A stretch of 64,000 nucleotides of DNA from GM7GCV1 sp965222065 (GTDB taxonomy: Bacteria; Pseudomonadota; Gammaproteobacteria; Pseudomonadales; GM7GCV1), in contig OZ244933.1 in NCBI GenBank assembly GCA_965222065.1, positions 1,674,001-1,738,000 of the forward strand. The letters run 5' to 3'. The stretch's first letter is position 1. The number at the start of each line of letters is the position of its first letter. Positions 41,428 through 50,050 of this stretch are shown one piece after another. The position numbers and the translations under genes are program-made. The notes beneath the pieces are model-generated. The model saw only the letters and a program-made list of their open reading frames with translations, was not told the origin of the DNA and made no database searches.

Positions 41428-42039
41428 TTAAGACAATAGTTCAGAGATAAGTGCTTGATGTTTTTGGAAATCTTTTTTGCTGGACAGGTCGGCAGAGAGG
41501 ATGATGGCCTGTAATTCTTCCAAAGCGGTCTGGAAATCGTCGTTGATAATCACAAAGTCGGCCTCACTGTAATGCGAGATTTCGTCTCTGGCCTCGCTCA
41601 TTCGTTTTTCAATAACGTCGGCGTCATCCTGGCCGCGATTGGTCAAGCGTTCGCGCAGCACTTCCCGTGAAGGGGGAAGGATGAAAATGCCAATCGTCTC
41701 GGGAATGATCTGGCGAACCTGGGCGGCCCCTTGCCAGTCGATTTCCAGTATGACATCGTGGCCTTCGGCCAGGGTATTTCTGACCCAGCTTTCCGACGTT
41801 CCATAGTAATTGCCGAACACTTTGGCATGTTCCAGGAAATCACCATTCTCGATCAGCTGGATAAAGGTCGATTCTTCGACAAAGTTGTAATTCACGCCGT
41901 CTCTTTCGCCCGGACGCATGGCACGGGTAGTGTGCGACACGGAAATACGCAAGTTGGGCAGGGCATCCAGGGCTGCATTCACCAGACTGGTTTTCCCTGC
42001 GCCCGAAGGGGCAGAAACAGTAAATAGATTGCCGCTCAT
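41428..42039 (-). CDS. gmk: Guanylate kinase
   Basis: Phosphorylates GMP to GDP with ATP. The 203-residue protein has the P-loop SAPSGAGKTSL (8-18), the GMP-binding SHTTRAMRPGERDGVNYNF block and the lid region with RLTNRGQDDADVIEKRM. It lies 4 bases after yicC on the same strand and 85 bases before rpoZ, as in Pseudomonas. Confidence 0.96.
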   Translation of the reverse strand: MSGNLFTVSAPSGAGKTSLVNAALDALPNLRISVSHTTRAMRPGERDGVNYNFVEESTFIQLIENGDFLEHAKVFGNYYGTSESWVRNTLAEGHDVILEIDWQGAAQVRQIIPETIGIFILPPSREVLRERLTNRGQDDADVIEKRMSEARDEISHYSEADFVIINDDFQTALEELQAIILSADLSSKKDFQKHQALISELLS

Positions 42040-42043
42040 AGCC

Positions 42044-42910
42044 TTATTCGATGTTCTGGATCTGTTCTCGCATTTGTTCTATCAAGACTTTTAGCTCGAC
42101 GGAGACATTGGTGGATTCAATCGCCTGGGATTTGGAACCCAGCGTGTTGGCCTCTCGGTTGAACTCCTGCATCAGGAAGTCCAGGCGCCGGCCAATCGGC
42201 TGATCTTCTTTTAGGGTAGTTCGGACTTCTTGCATATGAGTTTCCAGGCGATCGATTTCCTCGTCCACATCTATGCGCTGTGCCTGGTAGACCAGCTCTT
42301 GCTCCAGTCGGTCTGGATCGGCATCTACTTTTAATTGATCCAGGCGCTCGAGCAAGCGTGTTTTTAATGCCTCCCGAATTTCTGGCAAGGCATTCTTAAC
42401 AATTGCCACCTGTTCGGCAATGGCGTCGATGCGTTGCTCTACAACACGTGCCATTTCATTGCCCTCACGCAGTCGCATTTGCCTGTGTTGCTCCAGGGCC
42501 TGGCTAAGCACGGCTTTGGCTGCCTTATACAACTCTTCGGGTTCAATTTCGATGGATGTAGCCACCCCGGGCATACGCAATACATCCAGGGGATTGATGG
42601 GCGCGGGGGAATCAATCCGGGCAGCAATTTGCTCTGCTGCATTAATGACGGCGCTGGCTGCATTTAAATCAAAGCCCTGGCCACTTGTCTGGCCGGGATT
42701 GATTTGCACTTGCAGGTTGCATTCAATTTTGCCGCGGGAAACCCTGTCCTTGATCTGGTTACGGATATCCAGTTCAAATTCCCGCAAACTGTCGGGCATG
42801 CGGAAATAAATGTCGAGGAAGCGGTGATTAACGGACTTGATTTCGCAGTAAATCGAGCCCCAATCGCATTTGTGCTCACTGCGGGCAAACCCGGTCATGC
42901 TGTATGGCAT
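42044..42910 (-). CDS. yicC: YicC-family endoribonuclease
   Basis: A 288-residue YicC protein. The family has been shown to be an endoribonuclease in E. coli. Visible are the N-terminal block YSMTGFARSE, VNHRFLDIYFRMP and the conserved C-terminal DUF1732 with RRLDFLMQEFNREANTLGSKS and EQMREQIQN. It is divergent from rph across 156 bases and forms a unit with gmk. Confidence 0.93.
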   Translation of the reverse strand: MPYSMTGFARSEHKCDWGSIYCEIKSVNHRFLDIYFRMPDSLREFELDIRNQIKDRVSRGKIECNLQVQINPGQTSGQGFDLNAASAVINAAEQIAARIDSPAPINPLDVLRMPGVATSIEIEPEELYKAAKAVLSQALEQHRQMRLREGNEMARVVEQRIDAIAEQVAIVKNALPEIREALKTRLLERLDQLKVDADPDRLEQELVYQAQRIDVDEEIDRLETHMQEVRTTLKEDQPIGRRLDFLMQEFNREANTLGSKSQAIESTNVSVELKVLIEQMREQIQNIE

Positions 42911-43021
42911 AGATGTCTAAACTCATGTAAAAACGGCAGGCATACTAGCATGTGAGAGCCAGCCAGAGAGGCATAAAAACAAAGCGACGTATATGTTAAA
43001 AAAGTATGGGGCACAATTGTC

Positions 43022-43027
43022 TATAAT
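43022..43027 (+). promoter_or_regulatory. -10 element for rph
   Basis: A perfect TATAAT 39 bases before the rph ATG in the yicC-rph divergent gap. The sequence 17 bases upstream is A-rich and has no good -35, so an activator or a 20-base spacer to TTAAAA would be needed. Confidence 0.35.
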
Positions 43028-43066
43028 GCCCGGCTTTTAAACGATTAACAGCTTACAGGATATTTG

Positions 43067-43786
43067 ATGCAACGACCCAGCGGCCGCCGACCAAATCAAC
43101 TACGACAAATACGAATTCACCGCAATTTTACCTGCCATGCAGAAGGTTCGGTGCTCGTCGAATTCGGTAATACGAAGGTGATATGTACAGCAAGTGTTGA
43201 AGACATGGTCCCGCGCTTTTTGCGGGGACAAAATCGGGGTTGGGTAACAGCCGAATATGGCATGTTGCCCCGATCCACAGGTTCACGCATGCAGCGCGAA
43301 GCGGCCAGGGGCAAGCAATCTGGCCGAACCCAGGAAATCCAGCGATTGATTGGCCGTTCCCTGCGAGCTGCCGTTGATATGGAAAAACTTGGCGAACGCA
43401 CGATTCACATTGATTGTGATGTTATCCAGGCCGACGGTGGTACGCGTACGGCGTCTATTACCGGTGCCTGTGTCGCGCTGATTGATGCGCTCAACGGCCT
43501 GGAGCGTAAAAAAGAATTGATTGAATCCCCTTTAAAAGCGTTTGTGGCCGCGGTTTCTGTGGGTATCTATGAGGGCGAAGCCGTACTGGATCTGGATTAT
43601 CTGGAGGATTCAACGGCCGGCACGGATATGAATGTGGTGATGAATGACCAGAGTGGTTTTATTGAGTTGCAGGGAACTGCAGAAGATGGCACCTATTCTG
43701 CGGAGGAACTTCAGTCTATGCTAAAGCTGGCCACCCAGGGCATTGGTGAGATTATCAAAATTCAAAAAATGGCTCTGGCGCAATAA
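43067..43786 (+). CDS. rph: Ribonuclease PH
   Basis: Phosphorolytic 3'-5' exoribonuclease trimming tRNA 3' ends. The 239-residue protein begins MQRPSGRRPNQLRQIRI and shows GSVLVEFGNTKVICTASVED, the phosphate-binding RSLRAAVDMEKLGERTI and the DADGG-like VIQADGGTRTASITG motif. It is full length, unlike the truncated rph of E. coli K-12. ATG 43067 has AGGA upstream and the TTG at 43064 is not needed. It is followed by pyrE at 16 bases. Confidence 0.96.
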   Translation: MQRPSGRRPNQLRQIRIHRNFTCHAEGSVLVEFGNTKVICTASVEDMVPRFLRGQNRGWVTAEYGMLPRSTGSRMQREAARGKQSGRTQEIQRLIGRSLRAAVDMEKLGERTIHIDCDVIQADGGTRTASITGACVALIDALNGLERKKELIESPLKAFVAAVSVGIYEGEAVLDLDYLEDSTAGTDMNVVMNDQSGFIELQGTAEDGTYSAEELQSMLKLATQGIGEIIKIQKMALAQ

Positions 43787-43802
43787 TCATCAGAGAAGAA
43801 AG

Positions 43803-44456
43803 ATGTCAGGGTTAAAAGAATTCCAAAAGCGATTTATCGATCTGGCCATTGAGTACGATGTGCTCCGGTTTGGCGAGTTTACGTTGAAATCCGGTCGCAA
43901 AAGCCCTTATTTTTTTAATGCCGGGAATTTTAATTCAGGCAGGGCATTGTCAGTAATGGGTGCCTGTTACGCCGATGCGATTATGGATTCAGGACTGGAA
44001 ATTGACTTACTATTTGGACCTGCCTACAAGGGCATTCCTCTGGTAGCCGTCACAGCGGCTGCCCTGGCCGAACGGCATCAAATTGATCTGCCATATTGCT
44101 TTAATCGCAAGGAAGCCAAGGATCACGGAGAAGGCGGCAACATGGTTGGAGCCGAATTAAAGGGGCGCGCTCTGGTGGTCGATGATGTGATTACGGCGGG
44201 CACGGCAATTCGCGAAGTGATCGACATGATGGAAGGATCGGACGCATCGATTGGCGGGGTTCTGATCGGACTTGATCGACAGGAAAGGGGTGCCACAGGT
44301 CACAGATCTGCGTTAGGTGAACTGAAAGAAATGTTTGGATTCCCGGTTATTAGTATTATAGGGCTTGAACATATACGTACTTTTATTGCCCAGGAGGGCG
44401 ACAGGGAGTTGCTTAAGGCGATAGATGATTACAGGGAAGAGTACGGGGCTAATTAG
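43803..44456 (+). CDS. pyrE: Orotate phosphoribosyltransferase
   Basis: Makes orotidine monophosphate from orotate and PRPP. The 217-residue protein has FGEFTLKSGRKSPYFFNAG at the N-terminus, LLFGPAYKGIPL, FNRKEAKDHGEGG and the PRPP motif ALVVDDVITAGTAIRE. ATG 43803 follows GAAGAAAG. It is in an rph-pyrE pair as in enterobacteria; the crc gene present near this point in Pseudomonas is absent. Confidence 0.96.
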   Translation: MSGLKEFQKRFIDLAIEYDVLRFGEFTLKSGRKSPYFFNAGNFNSGRALSVMGACYADAIMDSGLEIDLLFGPAYKGIPLVAVTAAALAERHQIDLPYCFNRKEAKDHGEGGNMVGAELKGRALVVDDVITAGTAIREVIDMMEGSDASIGGVLIGLDRQERGATGHRSALGELKEMFGFPVISIIGLEHIRTFIAQEGDRELLKAIDDYREEYGAN

Positions 44457-44473
44457 TTATCGGAGGCGAGAGC

Positions 44474-45058
44474 TTGGCTACCTTCTGCATGAGAATATGT
44501 ATGGTGTCGATACTGTGCTTGATGGCAGGCACAGCCTTTGCCCAATACCTTTATCGTTATACTGACGACAACGGCAGTGTCGTCATGAACAATACTATCC
44601 CGCCCGAGTATGCCGGCAAGGGCTATGAAATCCTGGACCCCGGTACCGGGAAGGTCGTTCAAGTCATAGAACCCCAGGAGGAAGATCTTGAGGCCAATGT
44701 GGTTTATTTATCCCCGGACGATAAAATTCTTCTGGCCAGTTATAGCTCCCCCGAAGAGATCCAGGCGCACCTGGAGCGCAAAACGGCGGGACTGCGCGCG
44801 GAAATTGCCAATATTCGTGCAGACATTCGTATTTTGAATGAAGAGCTTGAAGCCAGCCTGGCTGAAGTGGCTCGACTGGAGGAGAGGGAACGGGAGGTTC
44901 CCCAGGAAACCCTCGACCATATTGCCGAGCTGAAAGAATCAGATTCGGGCCTTAAGGCCGCTCTGGACCGCCGGGAGCAAGATCTGCTCAGTACGGAAGA
45001 AGAGTACGAACAGAAAAAAGCCCGGTTTCTGGTGCTAATGAATTCAGAGCGCCGTTAA
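44474..45058 (+). CDS. DUF4124-domain exported coiled-coil protein
   Basis: A 194-residue protein with a signal peptide (MVSILCLMAGTAFAQ, cut before QYLYR), then a short DUF4124 domain (YLYRYTDDNGSVVMNNTIPPEY), and a long charged helical region (about 90-190, rich in Glu, Arg and Leu) that should form a coiled coil. The function is unknown; a similar gene lies near rph in Pseudomonas (PA5333). The TTG at 44474 has GGAGG seven bases upstream; the ATG at 44489 is an alternative. It converges on slmA. Confidence 0.78.
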   Translation: MATFCMRICMVSILCLMAGTAFAQYLYRYTDDNGSVVMNNTIPPEYAGKGYEILDPGTGKVVQVIEPQEEDLEANVVYLSPDDKILLASYSSPEEIQAHLERKTAGLRAEIANIRADIRILNEELEASLAEVARLEEREREVPQETLDHIAELKESDSGLKAALDRREQDLLSTEEEYEQKKARFLVLMNSERR

Positions 45059-45070
45059 GATATTGGGCTT

Positions 45071-45667
45071 CTAGGCAAATATGGCGTCAGCCAGTAGCTG
45101 CCAGTGATCCGCCCAATTTTTCCGTGGCGTGCGCTCAAAGCCGGATCGCACATAGGAAATTAGCCGGCCATCGAGTTGTGTGATCATCAGGTCCACACAG
45201 ACACCAACTGGCTTGCGTGTTCTAAGCCCTTCTTTCACTTCAGATTCCCGCAACAACTGCTTTAACTGGGTCTCAAGGCGGGCAAGAATCTGGTTGGCGC
45301 GTCTTTTGAGTCGTTCATGCTCCCCCATCAGCGCGTCGCCGGTAAGAATGCGGCAAATACCCGGATTCAATTCGGCAAATTGCAGCGTGACTTCCAGGAT
45401 CAAACGACATTGTTCCTGTGCCCCGTTCGGGCTTTCGAGAATTTGCGCAACCCGGGAAAAAATCGCCTCTTCGGTAAAATCCAGGAGGGCGTCAAACATT
45501 TTCGCCTTGCTGGGAAAATGACGGTAGAGAGCGGCTTCCGAAACCCCTACCTGCGATGCCAGTGCGGCCGTAGTAATTTTATTGCCGGGCGAGGATTCCA
45601 GCATCATGGCCAGAGCTTCCAGAATTTCATGCTTGCGCTGACCGCGCTTGTTTTGTGTATCGCTCAT
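45071..45667 (-). CDS. slmA: Nucleoid occlusion factor SlmA (TetR family)
   Basis: DNA-binding protein that blocks FtsZ-ring assembly over the chromosome. The 198-residue protein has an N-terminal TetR helix-turn-helix (ITTAALASQVGVSEAALYRHFPSKAKMF written in two parts around residues 31-58) and the SlmA-type C-terminal domain with TRKPVGVCVDLMITQLDGR and the final FERTPRKNWADHW block. It lies 9 bases after argB on the same strand. In gammaproteobacteria this is the standard location (formerly ttk). Confidence 0.92.
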   Translation of the reverse strand: MSDTQNKRGQRKHEILEALAMMLESSPGNKITTAALASQVGVSEAALYRHFPSKAKMFDALLDFTEEAIFSRVAQILESPNGAQEQCRLILEVTLQFAELNPGICRILTGDALMGEHERLKRRANQILARLETQLKQLLRESEVKEGLRTRKPVGVCVDLMITQLDGRLISYVRSGFERTPRKNWADHWQLLADAIFA

Positions 45668-45676
45668 CTGAAAAAA

Positions 45677-46573
45677 CTAGTGATTGGTGATCAGGGTGCC
45701 AACCCCGGTGTCAGAGAATATCTCCAGCAGGCAGGCATGTGGGACGCGCCCATCAATAATATGGGCAGATTGAACGCCCGATTTTACTGCGCTGAGCGCG
45801 CACTGGATTTTGGGCAACATGCCGCCATAGATCGTGCCGTCAGCGATGAGCTCGTCGACTTTTGCGGTGGTCAGCCCGGTCAATACTTCGCCACTTTTAT
45901 CCTGAAGTCCGGCCACATTGGTCAGCAGCATCAGTTTTTCCGCCTGAGTGACTTCGGCGATCTTTCCAGCGACCAGGTCGGCATTAATGTTATAGCTCTG
46001 CCCGTCCGCGCCAACACCAATAGGCGCCACAACGGGAATAAAATTGCTATCACTGAGTGTGTTGAGCATATCCACGTTAATGGCAGAAACCTCACCGACA
46101 TGGCCGATATCAATAATCTCCGGAGCGTCGACCTCGGGCCCTTTTTTTGTCACCGTCATTTTTCGTGCCCGAATCAGGTTGCCATCCTTGCCGGTAACTC
46201 CTATGGCCTGACCACCATTTCGGTTGAGGAGACTGACGATTTCCTTGTTAACCGTACCGCCCAGAACCATCTCCACGACATCCATCGTCGCGCTGTCAGT
46301 CACACGCATGCCCTCGACAAAATGGCTTTCAATTTTTAGCTCTTCCAGCAGTTTGCCAATTTGGGGGCCTCCCCCATGAACCACAATGGGATTAATGCCA
46401 ACCAGCTTCATTAGAACAATGTCACGGGCAAAGCTGGATTTCAGCTTGTCATCAATCATCGCGTTGCCGCCAAACTTGACCACGAAGGTTTTTCCAGTGA
46501 ATTTTTGGATGTACGGCAATGCCTCGGTAAGTACCGAAGCAAATTGTTTGGATTGTTCAAAATCAAGCGACAT
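45677..46573 (-). CDS. argB: Acetylglutamate kinase
   Basis: Second enzyme of arginine synthesis, phosphorylating N-acetylglutamate. The 298-residue protein has FVVKFGGNAMID, VVHGGGPQIG, the NAG-binding EGMRVTD, and YNINADLVAGKIAEVTQAEKLMLLTN. Members with the extended N-terminal helix (EALPYIQKFTGK), as seen here, are usually hexameric and inhibited by arginine. It is downstream of algC at 11 bases, the Pseudomonas order. Confidence 0.96.
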   Translation of the reverse strand: MSLDFEQSKQFASVLTEALPYIQKFTGKTFVVKFGGNAMIDDKLKSSFARDIVLMKLVGINPIVVHGGGPQIGKLLEELKIESHFVEGMRVTDSATMDVVEMVLGGTVNKEIVSLLNRNGGQAIGVTGKDGNLIRARKMTVTKKGPEVDAPEIIDIGHVGEVSAINVDMLNTLSDSNFIPVVAPIGVGADGQSYNINADLVAGKIAEVTQAEKLMLLTNVAGLQDKSGEVLTGLTTAKVDELIADGTIYGGMLPKIQCALSAVKSGVQSAHIIDGRVPHACLLEIFSDTGVGTLITNH

Positions 46574-46584
46574 TATCCTGGCTC

Positions 46585-47988
46585 CTAGTAATTCGCCTGC
46601 ACACTATGGGTGTCTATCTCAGTTGGCAGTGCATCCAGCATCTGGCATATCTTGTGTTTCAGCTCGGCCAGAAATGCGTCAGAGAAAGCCTCAAACCTCA
46701 GGGTTAGTGCCGCTGAGGTGTTCGATGCACGTACCAGTGCCCAGCCTCGAGCGTACTCGAGTCGCAGTCCGTCAGTGGTAATGATTTCCGGAGACTCGCC
46801 GTTAATATCGAAGGCTTCCTGTTTCAGCAGATCATCCACCAGCTCAAATTTTATCTCATCGGCCACAGGCAGGTAGATCTCGCCGGTCGCCACTTTACCA
46901 GAAACTGGTGGACATAATTGCTCCAGTGTCTGCCCGGAATGTTTGCATATGGCCAGAAGACGGCAGGCAGCATAGATGCCGTCGTCTGTTCCATACCAGC
47001 GGTCAGCAAAAAAATAGTGGGCACTGAATTCGGCACCCATGGCGGCACCCGATGTCATTAACCGGGTCTGGATGAAACTTCGTCCCGCCCGTTCCATGAT
47101 GGGGTTGCCTCCCAGGCGTTCAATTTCCCCGGCCACGTTGCTGGAGCATTTTACATCGAAAACAATCGATGCTCCCGGTGATGATTGCAACAGTTGCTTG
47201 GAAAAAGCCAGGATAAGATCGTCGGCGTTGAGCAGTCGCCCCTGATGGGTAACCGCCACCATGCGATCCCCGTCACCGTCCATGCCGATGCCCACATCGG
47301 CCCCTTCGCTTAGTACCCGTTCACAGAGATCGTGGAGGTTTTCTACCTTGCTGGTATCGGGTGATCGATTGGGGAAATCCCCATCCGGCTGACAAAATTG
47401 GGTAATAACATCAGCATCAAGGTGTTTAAGTGCCCTTACCGCCAGTGGTCCCGCCGCACCGTTGGCCCCGTCAATGACTACTTTTATTCCGGCCAGGGAG
47501 GGAATATCTTCCTTCAGGGCATCCAGGTACCCGGGGACAAGATCCACCGGCACTGGTGATACGGCAGGAAAGTTTTGCCTGCGCATCTCCTCGTGAATGC
47601 TGGCCAGCTCGTCTCCATAAAGAGGTTTTCCGCCCAGCATGCATTTAAACCCGTTCTGGTGTTTGGGATTATGGCTGGCGGTGATCATGATGCCGCTATG
47701 AATTATATCGGAGGTGGCCAGGGCAAAGCCCAGCAGGGGTGTGGGGCCAATACCCAGATCCTTGATAGAAAGGCCGCCAGACGCCAGTCCGGAAACAAGG
47801 GCGTCATGCAGGGCCGGGCTGCTGTGACGGGCATCACGGCAAACCAGTACACTGTGTTCGCCCAGGGCGATAACTCTGGCAGCAAAGGCCGAACCCAGTG
47901 CTGCCGCAAATTCTGGAGTCAGTTCTGTCTCGGCGTCTCCGCGAATATCGTTGCCACGAAAAACCTGTTTTGGAAAAACCTGGCTCAA
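46585..47988 (-). CDS. algC: Phosphomannomutase/phosphoglucomutase AlgC, TTG start
   Basis: Interconverts hexose 1- and 6-phosphates for polysaccharide and LPS precursors. The 467-residue protein has the phosphoserine loop TASHNPK (Ser105), the metal loop DGDGDR (237-242), the sugar-binding GEFSAHYFF-like segment and a complete domain 4. The frame starts with TTG at 47988, whose first bases overlap the coaBC stop (TTGA). GGGGAG lies nine bases upstream (47997-48002). In Pseudomonas dut separates coaBC and algC, but here it is missing, so algC is directly coupled to coaBC. Confidence 0.95.
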   Translation of the reverse strand: MSQVFPKQVFRGNDIRGDAETELTPEFAAALGSAFAARVIALGEHSVLVCRDARHSSPALHDALVSGLASGGLSIKDLGIGPTPLLGFALATSDIIHSGIMITASHNPKHQNGFKCMLGGKPLYGDELASIHEEMRRQNFPAVSPVPVDLVPGYLDALKEDIPSLAGIKVVIDGANGAAGPLAVRALKHLDADVITQFCQPDGDFPNRSPDTSKVENLHDLCERVLSEGADVGIGMDGDGDRMVAVTHQGRLLNADDLILAFSKQLLQSSPGASIVFDVKCSSNVAGEIERLGGNPIMERAGRSFIQTRLMTSGAAMGAEFSAHYFFADRWYGTDDGIYAACRLLAICKHSGQTLEQLCPPVSGKVATGEIYLPVADEIKFELVDDLLKQEAFDINGESPEIITTDGLRLEYARGWALVRASNTSAALTLRFEAFSDAFLAELKHKICQMLDALPTEIDTHSVQANY

Positions 47989-49211
47989 ATGTTGTGCTCC
48001 CCGAGCCAGAGCTGGCCAATCTGGTGAATAAGTTGTCGGGCGAGCAGATGCTTGTCGGTCTTCGGTATTGGTGTGTCTTCAGTAGGGGCTATCAGGACAA
48101 CCTCGTTTTCATCCTTTCCAAAACCAATGTCTTCACGTGATATATCGTTGGCGATAATCAGGTCAATGTTCTTGCGCTGAAGTTTCGCTCGTGCATGCTC
48201 TAAAACCTTTTCCGATTCGGCGGCAAAACCCACGCAGAACGGCCGCTCGTCCATCTGGCCGACGATTTCCAGAATATCCGGATTCCTTACAAGTTCGAGG
48301 GATAGGGTCTCGTCCGTTTTCTTGATTTTCTGGGTGGCTATTTGGTTAACACGATAGTCGGCAACGGCGGCGCAAGCGATAAAAAGATCGGTACCATTTA
48401 TTTCTGCCTGTACGGCGGCCAGCATATCCTGGGCACTTTGCACGTCGATTCGCCGCACGCGAGCCGGGCTGGGCAGTGATACAGGTCCGCTGACCAATAT
48501 GACTTCAGCGCCTGAATCCGCGGCCGCCTGGGCCAAGGCGTAACCCATTTTCCCTGAACTGTGATTGCTCAGGTAGCGAACGGGATCAATGGCTTCGCGA
48601 GTGGGCCCGGCGGTAATCAGTACTTTTTTGCCGGTCAGGGGACCTGACTCAAAAGACTGTGCAACCAGGTCAACAAGAGCCAGGGGTTCCAGCATTCTGC
48701 CTGCCCCGATATCGCCACAAGCCTGTGCACCGCTGTCAGGTCCAAAAAGGGCAATCCCATTCGCTTTAAGTGCCTGAATGTTTTTCTGTGAGGCCGTGTT
48801 TGACCACATTGCCTGGTTCATGGCGGGAGCGACCTGAATTGGCGCCTGTGTCGCCAGACATAGGGTAGTGAGCAAATCATCGGCGCTTCCCCTGGCCAGC
48901 CTTTCAATAAAGTTGGCACTGGCAGGAGCGACTAATACGCGGTCAGCCCATTTTGCCAGCTCAATATGCCCCATTCCTGCTTCCGCTTTTTCGTCCAGCA
49001 GTTCCGTGTGTACGGGATGACCCGACACGGCCTGGAATGACAGTGGCGTGACAAAGGCCTGTGCCCCTTTGGTCATCACCACCCGGACATCGGCGCCGTA
49101 TTCCTTTAGGCGCCGCACCAGCTCACAGGATTTATAACAGGCAATGCCTCCCGTAACCCCGAGCAAAATCTTGCGTCCGTACAGCTGGCTGCGGAGGGTT
49201 TCTTGTGACAT
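47985..49211 (-). CDS. coaBC: Bifunctional phosphopantothenoylcysteine decarboxylase/synthetase CoaBC
   Basis: Two steps of coenzyme A synthesis. The 408-residue protein has the N-terminal flavoprotein CoaC (KILLGVTGGIACYKSCELVRR, SANFIERLARGSADDLL, APAMNQAMW) and the C-terminal CoaB with KVLITAGPTREAIDPVRYLS, SNHSSGKMGYALA and the PDILEIVG nucleotide region. ATG 49211 begins MSQETLRSQLYGRKILLG; the longer frame to 49457 overlaps radC on the other strand and is rejected. It is divergent from radC and overlaps algC by 4 bases. Confidence 0.96.
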   Translation of the reverse strand: MSQETLRSQLYGRKILLGVTGGIACYKSCELVRRLKEYGADVRVVMTKGAQAFVTPLSFQAVSGHPVHTELLDEKAEAGMGHIELAKWADRVLVAPASANFIERLARGSADDLLTTLCLATQAPIQVAPAMNQAMWSNTASQKNIQALKANGIALFGPDSGAQACGDIGAGRMLEPLALVDLVAQSFESGPLTGKKVLITAGPTREAIDPVRYLSNHSSGKMGYALAQAAADSGAEVILVSGPVSLPSPARVRRIDVQSAQDMLAAVQAEINGTDLFIACAAVADYRVNQIATQKIKKTDETLSLELVRNPDILEIVGQMDERPFCVGFAAESEKVLEHARAKLQRKNIDLIIANDISREDIGFGKDENEVVLIAPTEDTPIPKTDKHLLARQLIHQIGQLWLGEHNI

Positions 49212-49362
49212 TTGGCCTGGGTTCCTTGTGTTGGGGCAATTGAATGCCCAAATGATAGCGACAGATTGACCGCGATTGTACTGCGGATAGACAATAGGAC
49301 TCAGGGAAGATTCCCCGAAAGCAGGTTTTCGGGGGTTGGTTTTAACAAACAAGGGAATGTAT

Positions 49363-50037
49363 ATGTCGATACAACAATGGCCGGAGCGACTGCGGCCGCG
49401 CGAAAAATTGCTGGCGCAGGGTCCTGCCAGCCTCAGCGATGCTGAATTATTAGCCATTTTTTTGCGAACGGGTGTTCATGGACTCTCGGCCGTGGATTTG
49501 GCCGAAAAGCTTATTGAGGACTACGGATCAATCTCAGGCTTGTTGGCAGCGTCCCATGCCCATTTTGTAAAGGGCCGGGGACTGGGCAGTGCCAAATATG
49601 TGCAGTTACAGGCAGTGATGGAATTGGCCTTGAGGCATTTATCCGAAGGGCTTAAGCGAGGCCAGGCGCTTACTGACACCCAATCAGTAAAGCACTACTT
49701 GAGTACCCAGATTCGTAATCCTGCACGTGAATTATTTCATGTGCTGTTTTTGGACATGCAGCACCAACTTATCGCCGGGGAAACCCTGTTTTCCGGCACC
49801 TTGGGAACCACGGCTGTTTACCCGCGTGAAATCCTGCGGCGTGTGCTGGAGCTCAATGCCGGTGCCGTGATACTGGCACACAATCATCCCTCGGGCTTTG
49901 CAGAACCCAGTGCGGCGGATCTTCGCATTACTGAAAATGTCCGGCGGGCGCTGGAATTAATCGATGTCCGACTTTTGGACCACATGATTGTTGGCGACCG
50001 CGATGTGCTTTCCTTTGCCGAAAAGGGATTGCTCTAG
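49363..50037 (+). CDS. radC: RadC/YeeS-type JAB-domain protein
   Basis: A 224-residue member of the RadC family. It has an N-terminal helix-hairpin-helix region (PRAKL-type start RPREKLLAQGPASLSDAELLA) and the JAMM/MPN+ metalloprotease-like motif HNHPSGFAEPSAAD near residue 172, with an upstream catalytic Glu. Its role in DNA repair is disputed. ATG 49363 has AAGGGA at good distance; the ATGs at 49357 and 49336 are less likely. It is convergent with the beta-helix gene and in the standard radC-coaBC divergent context. Confidence 0.93.
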   Translation: MSIQQWPERLRPREKLLAQGPASLSDAELLAIFLRTGVHGLSAVDLAEKLIEDYGSISGLLAASHAHFVKGRGLGSAKYVQLQAVMELALRHLSEGLKRGQALTDTQSVKHYLSTQIRNPARELFHVLFLDMQHQLIAGETLFSGTLGTTAVYPREILRRVLELNAGAVILAHNHPSGFAEPSAADLRITENVRRALELIDVRLLDHMIVGDRDVLSFAEKGLL

Positions 50038-50050
50038 AACTGCGATATAT

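Noticed and set aside
45317..46339. 340-codon plus-strand frame opposite slmA and argB
   Set aside because: Antisense shadow of two certain genes; the translation has no recognisable domain.
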